Assembly: GCA_017558555.1 (NCBI GenBank)
Contig: JAFYUJ010000069.1
Location: forward strand, 1-64,000
DNA: 64,000 bases
DNA from: Akkermansia sp.
GTDB lineage: Bacteria; Verrucomicrobiota; Verrucomicrobiia; Verrucomicrobiales; Akkermansiaceae
Direction of reading: 5' to 3'
In this document: positions 1 through 9,263 of the stretch, one piece after another
Layout: every line of letters begins with the position of its first letter
Numbering within the stretch: the first letter of the stretch is position 1
Made by a program: the position numbers and the translations under genes
Notes under the pieces: generated by a model
What the model was told of the DNA's origin: nothing
The model's database searches: none
The model's input: the letters and a program-made list of their open reading frames with translations, nothing else

Positions 1-888
1 CTCATGCTTGTGCCCGGGGGCGGCAGGCCCTTCGCAATCTGCCATGCGTACGTCAAAGGTATCGCTTATTTTTGCGATAAACTCAGCCGGAGTAAGCCCG
101 TTCAAATCGCTCACCACGCGATTGTAGTCCATGATGAAAAGGTCCTCATCACAGAAGGTGACCGCCATGAGGTAATTGAACTCTTCCTCGCCGGTATAGT
201 CCGGCTTTTCGGCGCGGCGCTTGGCTGATACGGCTGCACTGGATGCCGTACGATGATGCCCATCTGCAATGTAAAGGGCCGGAACTTCTTCAAAGCCCTT
301 GCGGATGGTTTCAATGACCTCAGCATCGGTGACGGGCCAGAGCAGGTGGGTGACACCATCATCGCTTGTAAAGTCGTATTCCGGTTTGTGGAACTTAATC
401 CACTCGCGGATTGCAGCGGAGATACCCTCATGCTTGCGATAGGCCAGGAATACGGGTTCTGTCTGGGTGGAGCAGGCATCAAAATGGTTAATGCGATCCA
501 GCTCTTTTTCCTTGCGGGTCAGTTCGTGTTTGAGAATGGTATTGTTGAGGTATTCATCCACGCTGGCGCAGCCTACAATACCGGTCTGCACGCGGCCCCA
601 CATGATTTGGCGGTAGATGTAGTAGCAGGGGGTGGCATCTTTGCGTAAGAAGCCTTTGCGGATGAACTCCTGCAAGTTGTGGTTGCTCATTTCATAGGTG
701 CAAGCATCGTGAATGCGGGCTTCATCCGTATCAATGTCGGCGCGGCAGATGTGCAGGAACGAGGAGGGGTTGCCTTCTGCCATGCGGCAGGCTTCCTCAT
801 GGCTCATGACATCGTAGGGCAGGCTGGATACTTGCTCCACATATTCTTTGGGCGGGCGCAGGGCTGCAAAAGGACGAATGGTGGACAT
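1..888 (-). CDS. DUF1015 family protein (C-terminus cut by window edge)
   Basis: The frame opens with ATG at 888 and stays open to the window edge, giving 296 visible residues of a family usually a little over 400 long. The opening MSTIRPFAALRPPKEYVEQVSSLPYDV and the motif ALYIADGHHRTASSAAV near residue 200 match DUF1015 (PF06245). That family is related to the ParB/SerK-like fold and is often described as a putative small-molecule kinase. The function is not established. The start lies 24 bases after the stop of the GH110 gene on the same strand, so the two may be co-transcribed. The family call is firm and the role unknown. Confidence 0.82.
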   Translation of the reverse strand, partial: MSTIRPFAALRPPKEYVEQVSSLPYDVMSHEEACRMAEGNPSSFLHICRADIDTDEARIHDACTYEMSNHNLQEFIRKGFLRKDATPCYYIYRQIMWGRVQTGIVGCASVDEYLNNTILKHELTRKEKELDRINHFDACSTQTEPVFLAYRKHEGISAAIREWIKFHKPEYDFTSDDGVTHLLWPVTDAEVIETIRKGFEEVPALYIADGHHRTASSAAVSAKRRAEKPDYTGEEEFNYLMAVTFCDEDLFIMDYNRVVSDLNGLTPAEFIAKISDTFDVRMADCEGPAAPGHKHE

Positions 889-912
889 GGTGTGAGTAGA
901 TTTAAGGGTCAA

Positions 913-2658
913 TTATTTTGCAGGTTGTTGAACAGGCTGCAAGTTCATCTGTTCACAGTACTCTGTGATATAAGGTTGCTTTTTACCAACGGCCGGGTAG
1001 GTGTCGGTATAGGTAATGTTGTTGTTGCGGAAATGCACATTGGATGCCGAGATGGCATAGAGCAGGGGGGTGCGATGCGTGATAAAGGTGTTGTGTTCGA
1101 TGCGCACATTATCGTGGTAGCGCAATGTTTGCTTTTCAGGCTCGCGCACCTCCGGGCAAATGGAAATGATGGCGTGGGTGAATTGATAGAGCGCTGTCAG
1201 GTTATGTTCAAATGTATTGTTGCGGATGCATACATCCAGGCAGCGACCGCTTTCATACCATCCCTGGGCATCGCCGGCCAGCAGGATGGCAGAGCCGGAT
1301 GAGTGATCAAAGTGATTGTTTTCCACCAGTACCGGTCGGGGGGTGGTGAACAGGGCCCCACGTGCACGGTTGTGGCGCACCGTATTGTTGCGGAAGACAA
1401 CTTCCGGGTGCCAATCGTCATTTTCCACGGCATCACCCACGCCTACACCGGCAGGCAGCGGGGTTTCCAAGGTGATGCGAACATGCATCGGGTCGATGAC
1501 TTCCACTGATTGAACTTTGGCTGTTTCTTGTGTGTTTTCCAGAGTCTTGCCTCGGATGAAGCGCAGGTTCTCTCCCGGTGCTGCGATATCAAATCCGTAT
1601 GCCTGGCTGTGCATGAATCGAGCCACGAAGCTGGTGGGTGACTGCACCTCCGTGATAGCCGGGCAGGTGGCATGCACGTTGATGGCGTCATCCATCATCC
1701 CTTCATAGGTGGCGCCTTCTACATGAATCAGCCCCTTGCAGTTGGAGAAATGGGTGGCATCCGCTGCCGTGGTATGAATGCGCCCGGGTGCTCGCAGACA
1801 CCCACCACCGGAGATGCGGATGTTCTCGCTGCGCTGGGCAATAAGGGCCATGCCCATGCTATCGTGGAATACCACATCGTTGAGCACGGTGTCTTTGGCT
1901 CGATACAGCAACATGCCAGGATGCGGGCGCCATGCGTTGCGCAATACCAGTATGTTGCCTTTCTTTAAGCCATATTTTTGCACTGCTGTGCCGGTATGGA
2001 ACTTCACGCAGTCTTTGCCCACTTTTTCAGCCGGGAATCGCCATCCCATGTCGCCCCATAAACCATGAGATAACATGGGGCCTGCTGCTTCAAATCCCAA
2101 TGCGTGGTTAGGATGCAGTTTCCAGCCTTTTCCGCAGATGTAGAACTTCCCATCTTCCACCCCCCAGGCAGGTGTGGTGGAAAATTGAAGAGTTACGCTG
2201 TCCGGTGTTGCCTCCACAACGGTTCCTTCGTGGGCCAGGGGGGCATCTACTGCAATGTTGATGCCGGAGATGGTGATTCTTTCGCTGTCCATCACAACGA
2301 CGGGAAGCATTTTGCCATGGAAGATGAACGTGCTGCCGTTTCCCTGAATGTTTACGTCCTTAAGGCCTTGCAGAGGGATGCCGATGCGGTGACCAGACTG
2401 CTGGTCATGGTTTGAGATGAATATGGCCTGTTCCGGAGCAGACTCAGGGTAGAAATGGTATGTACCCTTGGGGATGCTGATAACCGTTGGCTGCTGTGCA
2501 GCAGCTGCTTGTTGTATGAGAGTGCGGAGCGCGATGCCCGCATCTTCCTGATTGTCGACGTTTGTCAGGTGAAGAGTTTGTGTGGCTTCAGGCATTGTGG
2601 CAAAAAGAGGTGCGAAGGCAAGTACCAGCAGGATGCTCAGGAGGGGAAGGACTTTCAT
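913..2658 (-). CDS. Secreted GH110 alpha-1,3-galactosidase
   Basis: A 581-residue protein with an N-terminal signal peptide (MKVLPLLSILLVLAFAPLFA). The body has the repeated 'I-x-N-N-x-F' pattern of a right-handed parallel beta-helix (VVFRNNTVRHN, VCIRNNTFEHN, VRIEHNTFITH, VHFRNNNITYT). The segment MMDDAINVHATC near residue 323 matches the conserved acidic region of glycoside hydrolase family 110. Known members remove terminal alpha-1,3-linked galactose, including from blood-group-B glycans, and occur in Bacteroides and Akkermansia. The length is normal. The likely role is trimming of host mucin glycans outside the cytoplasm. Blood-group B specificity cannot be told from a branched or linear alpha-galactoside preference by sequence alone. 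Confidence 0.86.
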   Translation of the reverse strand: MKVLPLLSILLVLAFAPLFATMPEATQTLHLTNVDNQEDAGIALRTLIQQAAAAQQPTVISIPKGTYHFYPESAPEQAIFISNHDQQSGHRIGIPLQGLKDVNIQGNGSTFIFHGKMLPVVVMDSERITISGINIAVDAPLAHEGTVVEATPDSVTLQFSTTPAWGVEDGKFYICGKGWKLHPNHALGFEAAGPMLSHGLWGDMGWRFPAEKVGKDCVKFHTGTAVQKYGLKKGNILVLRNAWRPHPGMLLYRAKDTVLNDVVFHDSMGMALIAQRSENIRISGGGCLRAPGRIHTTAADATHFSNCKGLIHVEGATYEGMMDDAINVHATCPAITEVQSPTSFVARFMHSQAYGFDIAAPGENLRFIRGKTLENTQETAKVQSVEVIDPMHVRITLETPLPAGVGVGDAVENDDWHPEVVFRNNTVRHNRARGALFTTPRPVLVENNHFDHSSGSAILLAGDAQGWYESGRCLDVCIRNNTFEHNLTALYQFTHAIISICPEVREPEKQTLRYHDNVRIEHNTFITHRTPLLYAISASNVHFRNNNITYTDTYPAVGKKQPYITEYCEQMNLQPVQQPAK

Positions 2659-2680
2659 GGTATGCGGTATAGAACGATGG

Positions 2681-3163
2681 TTATCGGAATGTGCGAACCA
2701 GTTTCAGAAGTTCAGTCGGCAATGTCTGAGAATTGTAATATTCTGCGGAGGCAATACGCTCGCCCTGTGTTTTAATGCGGGCATTCATCAGCCGAATGGC
2801 CGGCAAATATTTTTCTTCATAATGATTGCGTGTGTCTTCGTCCAGAGGTGGAAGAGCCGCAAATCCTTGCGCCCATTGTTGCATCTCATCCGTCAAGCGA
2901 CGAATGATGGCTGCCGCGGCATCTGCACTGTCTTTATCCTTTACTGAGCCAAGCGTATCGTGTAACAATGCTTGCAGCCGAAGACCCTCGATAATGCGTT
3001 GCTCTGCCGGAGAAAGTGCGGCATCTGGTTCCTCTGCCACGCTGGATGCGTCCTGTACGGGCATTTTTACACCGATATCAGGCATTCTCTCGACTGAGGG
3101 TGCATTCCCCCATGCAACGGAGCCTGTAAACGTGCAGGTAATGAAGAAAAGACGCGTCATCAT
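2681..3163 (-). CDS. Small secreted protein with VKDK-type motif
   Basis: About 160 residues from an ATG at 3163 that overlaps the TGA of the upstream gene (ATGA, translational coupling). This start places a signal-peptide-like stretch (MMTRLFFITCTFTGSVAWG) at the N-terminus, whereas the earlier ATG at 3181 lies inside the upstream gene. The mature part is helical and contains GSVKDKDSADAAAAIIRRL. Closely similar motifs occur in the upstream neighbour and in the secreted protein at 13949-14419. No known enzyme family is recognised. It is the last gene of a three-gene minus-strand cluster of secreted proteins. Confidence 0.6.
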   Translation of the reverse strand: MMTRLFFITCTFTGSVAWGNAPSVERMPDIGVKMPVQDASSVAEEPDAALSPAEQRIIEGLRLQALLHDTLGSVKDKDSADAAAAIIRRLTDEMQQWAQGFAALPPLDEDTRNHYEEKYLPAIRLMNARIKTQGERIASAEYYNSQTLPTELLKLVRTFR

Positions 3164-3588
3164 TGCTCGAGCATCATGCAAAGTGTATGAAATTGTTTGA
3201 AAAAAGGTATAGATTCATAACATCTTACCTTTTGCAAACGAAAAATGTGCTTATATACTTCCCCCCAGCGCGTTCGCATGTCGCTTGCATATTTATGCTT
3301 AAGTTGCTCTGCTACTTCCGGGGGCAGCTTCGCAATTTTCTGAAGCTCGCTTCTCGTGTCATAGACTTTCGTTAATTCTTTGTACAGGTTGTTCGCTTCT
3401 GCATCAGCCGTACTTTTATCTTTAACTCGCTCAAGGATGGGCACGATGGAATCGGGCAGCGCCACGTAATTTGCAAAAGCTGTGTCAACATCTGCAGGAA
3501 TGGAAACGCTCGCCGCGCTTACGATTGAGACAGCTACTGAGAGAATGTATACGGCAAAGCCGTGCTGTGTTGCCATGGTGAAACTCAT
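3160..3588 (-). CDS. Small secreted protein with VKDK-type motif (paralogue)
   Basis: 142 residues starting at ATG 3588, one base after the stop of the 517-nt-upstream coiled-coil gene's reading frame. The longer frame back to 3624 would overlap that gene and bury the hydrophobic segment (FAVYILSVAVSIVSAA), which looks like a signal peptide. The core contains ERVKDKSTADAEANNLYKEL, the same motif as in the neighbour it overlaps by 4 bases. The rest is predicted helical and charged. The function is unknown. The tandem arrangement suggests gene duplication and coordinated expression at the envelope. Confidence 0.6.
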   Translation of the reverse strand: MSFTMATQHGFAVYILSVAVSIVSAASVSIPADVDTAFANYVALPDSIVPILERVKDKSTADAEANNLYKELTKVYDTRSELQKIAKLPPEVAEQLKHKYASDMRTRWGEVYKHIFRLQKVRCYESIPFFKQFHTLCMMLEQ

Positions 3589-3589
3589 G

Positions 3590-5116
3590 TTATTGCTTTT
3601 CCTCGGTTGCAGCAGCACCGTCATCCTTCTTTTTCAGGTCAACGGTATTTTCGCCGGCATCCAATTCTTTTTCTCTCTCAATCTGTTCGAGAAGTGCATT
3701 CAGCTGCGAATCTGCTGAGTCTGTAGAACGCTCAAGTTCACCAATCTTGCGTTCAAGTTGAGTTTTGAGCATATTGTGTGCACGGCTGCGCTTGCGAATC
3801 TCCTGTTCCAGTGCACGGTGTTCCTCCACCAGCGGTTTCCGGAATTCATCCGGCAACATTTGGCGATTCAGCTGGTTAATTGTTTTGAATGCATGGTTGT
3901 CATCCATTGCCTTTTCTGCTCCTGCAAAATCGCCGGACACCATCAGACGACGCGCTTCATCCATGGAAGTCCAGAATTGTTCAATCAGTGAGGGGACTGT
4001 CCCAACTTTGTCGGAAAGTTTGATTCCTTCAGAACGACGCTTGGCATCTTTTACTTTGTTGAGGCAGTTACGCAGCATCTGCAGATTGCGCGTGCTGGGA
4101 TTGTACCATACGCGGGAAATATCCTCGCCGTTTTTCTCCAGCTGAGCAGCCAGTTTCTGGTATTCTTCCTCATCATTTTCCTGCATGTCTGCTTTTTTTG
4201 CGGGCTGAAGAGATTTGCGTTTCTTTTCTTCATTGGCAAACATTTTTGTCCACTTTTTCTCCAAGTCGTTGAGCGTCTTGATATACCATTCGTGAGCCTG
4301 CTTGTATTCCGGAATGCCTTGGTAGCGTTCGCGCATCACTTCGTATTTGTCCAAACCGCCGATTTTTCGGGAGCCCTTGCGTTGATTCATGTCAACAAGC
4401 ATGGCCTTGTGGGCAGCCTGACCATTCTGGACATAGGCCGTGCGTTGATCGGGGGACACCTTAGTGAAGGTGTAGTCGGCTATGTTATTGTTGTATTGTT
4501 CCTGTAAATCTGCAACTTCAAGCGCCAATTTGTCCATTTTACCCAAATCTCGCTCAACGCGACTCTTGCCGCTGGTGCATGCGGATTTGAGACGGGTTGT
4601 CGGCTTGGTAAGGGAGTTGAACTCGGTATCGACTTTAGCAAGTTTATCTCTCAGTCTCAAAGTGGCATCTTTGGCCTTGGCCGTTCTTTCTGTTGTTTCT
4701 GTAGCATAGGCATCCAGCACCGGCTCACTTGTCGTTGTTTCAGTAGTTTGTGCTGCGGCCTCAGCAGATTCGGGAGCAGTACTGCCGGCTTCTGTTGTTG
4801 CTGTGGTTTCTGCGGCTGCTGGTGTTTCAGTCGGTGTGGTATTTTCTGCAACGGGCTCTTCTACCTGTTCCGGAGCAGGTGCTACGTCTGCTGCTACCGG
4901 CTTCTTAAGGAGGATGGTAGAGGTCTTTACTTCTTTAGTCACAACATTGCCGCTGCGGTCTTTGCCCGTGAATCTGGTCATGGTGCTACCACCATAAAGG
5001 ATTGTGCACTGGGAGTACTTCTGGGCGTTGGAAAGTGTAATATCATAAAGCTGAGCCGCGTTCAGCATAGAACTGGCACAGACAGCAAGGGCGAGAGAAA
5101 AAAAAGGACGCTTCAT
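3590..5116 (-). CDS. Secreted coiled-coil protein with Thr/Glu/Ala-rich linker
   Basis: The chosen ATG at 5116 gives 508 residues beginning MKRPFFSLALAVCASSMLNA, a clear signal peptide. An in-frame ATG 30 bases upstream is less likely. A short N-terminal region is followed by a low-complexity linker rich in E, T, A and P at about residues 80-140. The rest is a long charged helical region with heptad-like patterning and many Glu, Lys, Arg and Leu, typical of a coiled coil. The C-terminus is acidic and lysine-rich (LKKKDDGAAATEEKQ). No catalytic motif is visible. The two small VKDK-motif proteins follow directly, so the three may form an envelope complex, which is inference. Confidence 0.62.
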   Translation of the reverse strand: MKRPFFSLALAVCASSMLNAAQLYDITLSNAQKYSQCTILYGGSTMTRFTGKDRSGNVVTKEVKTSTILLKKPVAADVAPAPEQVEEPVAENTTPTETPAAAETTATTEAGSTAPESAEAAAQTTETTTSEPVLDAYATETTERTAKAKDATLRLRDKLAKVDTEFNSLTKPTTRLKSACTSGKSRVERDLGKMDKLALEVADLQEQYNNNIADYTFTKVSPDQRTAYVQNGQAAHKAMLVDMNQRKGSRKIGGLDKYEVMRERYQGIPEYKQAHEWYIKTLNDLEKKWTKMFANEEKKRKSLQPAKKADMQENDEEEYQKLAAQLEKNGEDISRVWYNPSTRNLQMLRNCLNKVKDAKRRSEGIKLSDKVGTVPSLIEQFWTSMDEARRLMVSGDFAGAEKAMDDNHAFKTINQLNRQMLPDEFRKPLVEEHRALEQEIRKRSRAHNMLKTQLERKIGELERSTDSADSQLNALLEQIEREKELDAGENTVDLKKKDDGAAATEEKQ

Positions 5117-5193
5117 GTTGCTGATAGATTTCTGAATTAAAGACATTCTAGCATAGTTCGCTCCTCAATGCAAACATCAAATGTGCCATTTCT

Positions 5194-6381
5194 TTAGTTT
5201 GTTGAAACCTGTCCTTTTCGCTCACAGCGTGCGCCAAAGTATAAGCCGGATAGAGCAAAAACAGTGTAGAATAATCCAATCCATAAATCGGCTCGTGGGC
5301 TATTCATGCCAAAGCTTGCACCCCATGCAAGTAGACCACCTGCAATAAATCCGAGTCCTTGAGCCATCCCGGAAAGAGCTACCGTGCTGGCTTCATCAGC
5401 AGAGTTGACAACAATAAGTGTCATCCCGATAGAAAAGATGCAGCCGATACTCAAGCCAAAACCAGCTGAGAAGAGCGGCCAAAGGGAGAGAGCCCCTTCA
5501 AGTAAAGCCCAGCAACATGCCACCGAAAGAGGTATAACCACAATGAGTAGTTTGAGACGATTGCCTATCCACTTGCTTAATGCGTTTGTCATTAAAGCAC
5601 TTGGAATTTGGCAAGCTGTGGCAACTGCCAGAACCAGACCTGCTTCCACAAGAGGGAGGCCTCGCCGCCTCATCAAGGTTGCCAACCAGACGGTCAGCAG
5701 CCATGCTCCGGCAACTCGAAATAAATAGAACAGAGAAACATCCCATGCTTTGCGTTGCTTCAGTAGTGGGGCAATGCGGGCGTTTAGTGTGTTTTGCTTT
5801 ACATCCGGTGGATGCTTGCTGCATATCAACCACCCCCATAAAATGACTGAAAGGAGCAGGGGAAGAGCCCAGAATAGCAGGCCGTTTTTCCATCCCCCCA
5901 TCAACAGGGCTATTGGGTCTGCCGCTCCGGAGCCTACGGAAGTCCCTAAACTGACGCAGGCTGTGTAGGCTCCCATGAGCGTGGGGAGCTCATGAGGGAA
6001 AACCTGCTTGACGATGCCGAGAATGACGGAACCAGTGATGCCCAAACCCAGGCCGATAGCCATAGTGCCACTGTACAACCCCGTGATGCCTCCGTAGCTA
6101 CGCCAAATCACACCAATGATGGCAAACAGAAGCGCATACACGATCAACAAACGTGGACGTATTGTATGTACTAGTCGGGCTCCCAGCGGTGCTGCTATGC
6201 CGAGGCTCATGATGGGAAGCAGCCCAAAGAGGCTGCTATCTCCTACGCTCAGATTTAAATCCCTCATCAAAAATACCAACAGCGGGTCTGCAGCGGCAAA
6301 ACTCATGCGCAGGTTGAAACTCACCAGCAAGAAGATGATGATGAACTTCAATTTGTAACTTCGCCCGATGTTGGCTTTCAT
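5194..6381 (-). CDS. MFS transporter, CynX/NimT-like
   Basis: 395 residues with about 12 hydrophobic segments. The N-terminal pattern (FNLRMSFAAADPLLVFLMRDLNLS), a first-half loop, and the central loop before LLKQRKAWDVSLFYL resemble the CynX/NimT (cyanate or 2-nitroimidazole) branch of the major facilitator superfamily. It would sit in the cytoplasmic membrane and exchange a small anion or drug-like solute. There is no cyanase gene nearby to support cyanate as the substrate. The family call is reasonable and the substrate unknown. It appears to be a single-gene unit. Confidence 0.72.
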   Translation of the reverse strand: MKANIGRSYKLKFIIIFLLVSFNLRMSFAAADPLLVFLMRDLNLSVGDSSLFGLLPIMSLGIAAPLGARLVHTIRPRLLIVYALLFAIIGVIWRSYGGITGLYSGTMAIGLGLGITGSVILGIVKQVFPHELPTLMGAYTACVSLGTSVGSGAADPIALLMGGWKNGLLFWALPLLLSVILWGWLICSKHPPDVKQNTLNARIAPLLKQRKAWDVSLFYLFRVAGAWLLTVWLATLMRRRGLPLVEAGLVLAVATACQIPSALMTNALSKWIGNRLKLLIVVIPLSVACCWALLEGALSLWPLFSAGFGLSIGCIFSIGMTLIVVNSADEASTVALSGMAQGLGFIAGGLLAWGASFGMNSPRADLWIGLFYTVFALSGLYFGARCERKGQVSTN

Positions 6382-6492
6382 GATGTACTTATTTTAAAAA
6401 GAACACCATGATGCAGCAATCTATCTCTCCATCTGTTCAAGACTCCCTGTTCTGACGTTGACAATGCCAGGTAATGGAATGGGACGGGGGCG

Positions 6493-7092
6493 TCAGTCCC
6501 TTTTATCTCTTCTTTGTCCGGAAAATGTTTGGCGGATATAGTGAATGAGACTCTCGGTTTCTGCGCCCGGGGCTACGCCGGGGGGGAGCATAATAGCGTT
6601 CCACTGTTGGCCGTTTACCGTTATGGGTCCTTGTATGCCGTCTCGAAGGATTTCCGGGAGCCGAGAGGGTGAATCCGTGAGCCATTCGGAGCCCCGGAGC
6701 GGAGGATATCGGAGACCATCTCCTTGTCCATCTGCGCCGTGGCACGCAGCGCATTTTGCCTGGTAAAGATTGGCTGCGGCATTGCTGTTGCGAGATGCTC
6801 CAAGCAGATGTTGTTGGCCGGGAAGTACGTATTCTGCAATTTGCTGCGCTGATGTATCAGAGACCCAGGGGTGTGCTTCTTGTATAGCTTGGGTGATTTG
6901 TTCGCGAATCGGGAATTGTTGTTCTTGGGGCACGAGCCAGGGTCTCGTGCTCCAATCGCGGTGGCACAGCAGACAGCCATGCGCTCTCGCCATCAGTTCT
7001 CCCGGTGTTGTGGCTGTTTCAAGATAAAGACTTATCGCCAGCATGCCGCATAACACGGCAATACTGGCGATAGTGATGAATGTTCGCCTCAT
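6493..7092 (-). CDS. Membrane-anchored dihaem cytochrome c
   Basis: 199 residues with an N-terminal hydrophobic helix (residues 4-23) that is either a signal peptide or an anchor. Two CxxCH haem-attachment motifs are visible: CLLCH at about 40-44 and CAACH at about 114-118. The second domain carries a likely distal Met ligand in AIMLPPG near residue 168, as in class I cytochromes c. The domain separated by about 70 residues resembles small periplasmic electron carriers of the cytochrome c/cbb3 type. No oxidase or reductase gene flanks it, so its partner is unknown. The stop codon is followed by about 110 bases without a gene. Confidence 0.8.
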   Translation of the reverse strand: MRRTFITIASIAVLCGMLAISLYLETATTPGELMARAHGCLLCHRDWSTRPWLVPQEQQFPIREQITQAIQEAHPWVSDTSAQQIAEYVLPGQQHLLGASRNSNAAANLYQAKCAACHGADGQGDGLRYPPLRGSEWLTDSPSRLPEILRDGIQGPITVNGQQWNAIMLPPGVAPGAETESLIHYIRQTFSGQRRDKRD

Positions 7093-7122
7093 GACAAGGC
7101 TGAGCGTTGCGGAATCCTGGAC

Positions 7123-8418
7123 TCAGGGTTCGATAATGCCGCCTTCCAAGTCGCGCACGCGTTGTACCTTGGCACCCAGGCAAAGGAGTTTTTCATCCAG
7201 CATTTCGTAGCCACGGTCGATGTGGTAGAGTCTGTGAATCTCCGTTGTGCCTTCGGCCGCCAGAGCTGCCAGTACCAATGCGGCAGAAGCGCGGAGGTCG
7301 CTGGCCATCACGGGAGCGCCGGAAAGACCGGACACGCCGGTGATGATGGCAGTGCCTGCATCCACCTTGATGTTGGCGCCCATGCGCTTGAGCTCAGAGC
7401 AGTGCATGAAACGCTGGGGGAAAATGGTATCGCGCACCACGCTGATGCCGGGGGTGACGGCAAAGAGAGCCGTCATCTGAGCCTGCATGTCTGTGGGATA
7501 GCCGGGGTAGGGGTTGGTGAGAATCTTGCCACTGCGGGGATTTTTGCCCGGTGCCACGTAAACGCTGGTGCCATCCTCGTTGAAATCAACGGTGTGGCCA
7601 CATTCCACAAGCAAATCAGCCATGGATTTGATGTGTTCGCGGCAGACGCGGTTGATGGTCAGGCCATCGCTCACCATGGCTGCGGCCACCATGAATGTGC
7701 CGGCCTCAATACGGTCGGGGATGACGGTGTGGTCACAGCCGTGCAGTTTTTCCACGCCGTGAATGGTGATGGTACGGGAGCCGGCGCCTTCGATTCGGGC
7801 GCCCATCTTGTTAAGGAAGTTTGCAAGATCTACCACCTCGGGTTCGCGGGCTGCGGATTCGATGATGGTGGTGCCCTTGGCCAGTACGGCTGCCATCATC
7901 AGGTTGTCTGTCCCCAGCACGGTGGGACCATTGTCGCCTCGCATATCCACCGTGGTGCCGATGAGCCCGTTGGGAGCTTCAATGACCATGTTGCCGCCTT
8001 TTACGCGAACCTGTGCACCCAATGCTTCGATAGCGCGCAGGTGCAGGTCTACCGGACGGTCGCCAATGACGCAGCCGCCGGGCAGGGGGAGTGTGCAGCG
8101 GTGCATGCGAGCCATCATGGGACCGAGCAAGCAGATGGAAGCACGCATCTTGCGCACCTGTTCGTATGAGGCGCTGGAGCTGATACCTTCAGGAGATTCG
8201 ATGCGTACGGTGCCGCTGGAACGCTCTACAGATGCGCCCAACTGGCTGAGAATCTGGAGCATGTAGTTCGTGTCGGATACGTCCGGTACGCGGGAAATTC
8301 TGACGGGCTCGTCTGTAAGCAAAGCTGCGGCCAGAATGGGAAGTGATGCATTTTTGGAACCACTGATATTGACGGAACCAGAGAGTTTGTAGCCGCCTTC
8401 AACGATGAGTTTGTCCAT
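7123..8418 (-). CDS. murA: UDP-N-acetylglucosamine 1-carboxyvinyltransferase
   Basis: 431 residues, the usual length. MurA transfers enolpyruvate from PEP to UDP-GlcNAc, the first committed step of peptidoglycan synthesis, in the cytoplasm. The substrate-binding Lys22-Asn23 pair (SGSKNASLP) is present, as is the active-site loop [16 protein letters not shown] with the catalytic Cys at residue 116. The presence of Cys rather than Asp predicts fosfomycin sensitivity at the target. The gene has its own promoter, whose -10 box overlaps an inverted repeat (8444-8468). Confidence 0.96.
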   Translation of the reverse strand: MDKLIVEGGYKLSGSVNISGSKNASLPILAAALLTDEPVRISRVPDVSDTNYMLQILSQLGASVERSSGTVRIESPEGISSSASYEQVRKMRASICLLGPMMARMHRCTLPLPGGCVIGDRPVDLHLRAIEALGAQVRVKGGNMVIEAPNGLIGTTVDMRGDNGPTVLGTDNLMMAAVLAKGTTIIESAAREPEVVDLANFLNKMGARIEGAGSRTITIHGVEKLHGCDHTVIPDRIEAGTFMVAAAMVSDGLTINRVCREHIKSMADLLVECGHTVDFNEDGTSVYVAPGKNPRSGKILTNPYPGYPTDMQAQMTALFAVTPGISVVRDTIFPQRFMHCSELKRMGANIKVDAGTAIITGVSGLSGAPVMASDLRASAALVLAALAAEGTTEIHRLYHIDRGYEMLDEKLLCLGAKVQRVRDLEGGIIEP

Positions 8419-8443
8419 GGTCTGATTGAGAAAAATGGATGTT

Positions 8444-8491
8444 TGGTAGAACTAGCGTCATTCTACCATAGTCTCGGTTAAATGCAAGATA
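8444..8491 (-). promoter_or_regulatory. murA promoter with overlapping inverted repeat
   Basis: Reading the minus strand, TTGCAT, 16 bases, then TAGAAT (8460-8465 on the plus strand as attcta) forms a good promoter about 40 bases upstream of the murA ATG. A perfect 8-bp inverted repeat, TGGTAGAA/TTCTACCA with a 9-base spacer (8444-8451 and 8461-8468), covers the -10 box. That is the position expected of a repressor operator or a short 5' hairpin. Confidence 0.5.
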
Positions 8492-8525
8492 AAATGAAAA
8501 AATCTTGCTTGCTTTGGCCCTTACA

Positions 8526-9263
8526 TCAACGCAGGGAGAAGAAGTCTCGGATGCGGGGATTTTCGTTGGTTGTCATAGCCGCCGGCGGTGCATCGGCCAC
8601 GAGTTTACCGTCTGCCAGGAAGATGATGCGGTTGGCCAATTCCAGCGCAAAATCAATATCGTGCGAGACGACAAGCATCGTCATGCCATCTTGCGCCAGT
8701 TCGCGTATGAGGTTTTCTACCTCGCCGACCATTTCCGGGTCCAGGGCGGAGGTGGGTTCATCAAACAGCAGTACTTCGGGGTTCATAGCCAGAGCTCGCA
8801 CAATGGCAACGCGTTGCTTTTGACCGCCAGAGAGCTGCGACGGATAGGCCTTGGCTTTGTCCTCCAACCCGATGCGGCGCAGCAGCTGCATGGCAAGCTG
8901 TTCAGCTTCATCGCGTTTCATGATGCCACAACTCGTGGGGGCCAAAGTGATGTTATCCAGAATTGTCAGGTTGGCGAAAAGGTTGAAATGCTGGAACACC
9001 ATCCCCACACGGCGGCGGTACAAGTTGAGACCATGTTCGGAGCAGTCTACCGGTTGACCATGGAAAAGAACTTTCCCGGCCGTGGGTGTTTCCAGAAAGT
9101 TCATGCAGCGCATGACGGTGCTTTTACCCGCGCCGGAGGGCCCCAACAGGAAGACAACTTCCCCTTTTTTGACGCCGAAGGACACATCATCGATGACGCG
9201 GTGCCCGGCAAAGTCTTTGACCAGGTTCTGAATCTCTAAAATGGTGTTTGTATCAGCGTTCAT
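8526..9263 (-). CDS. Polar amino acid ABC transporter, ATP-binding subunit
   Basis: 245 residues of the GlnQ/ArtP type. The Walker A motif GPSGAGKST is at 41-49, the signature LSGGQKQR at about 144-151, and the Walker B LLFDEP at about 165-170, followed by the switch His in VVSHD. The protein powers import through the membrane subunit encoded immediately upstream: the upstream stop overlaps this start by 11 bases, showing translational coupling. The family handles glutamine, arginine or other polar amino acids, and the exact substrate cannot be assigned. Confidence 0.92.
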   Translation of the reverse strand: MNADTNTILEIQNLVKDFAGHRVIDDVSFGVKKGEVVFLLGPSGAGKSTVMRCMNFLETPTAGKVLFHGQPVDCSEHGLNLYRRRVGMVFQHFNLFANLTILDNITLAPTSCGIMKRDEAEQLAMQLLRRIGLEDKAKAYPSQLSGGQKQRVAIVRALAMNPEVLLFDEPTSALDPEMVGEVENLIRELAQDGMTMLVVSHDIDFALELANRIIFLADGKLVADAPPAAMTTNENPRIRDFFSLR

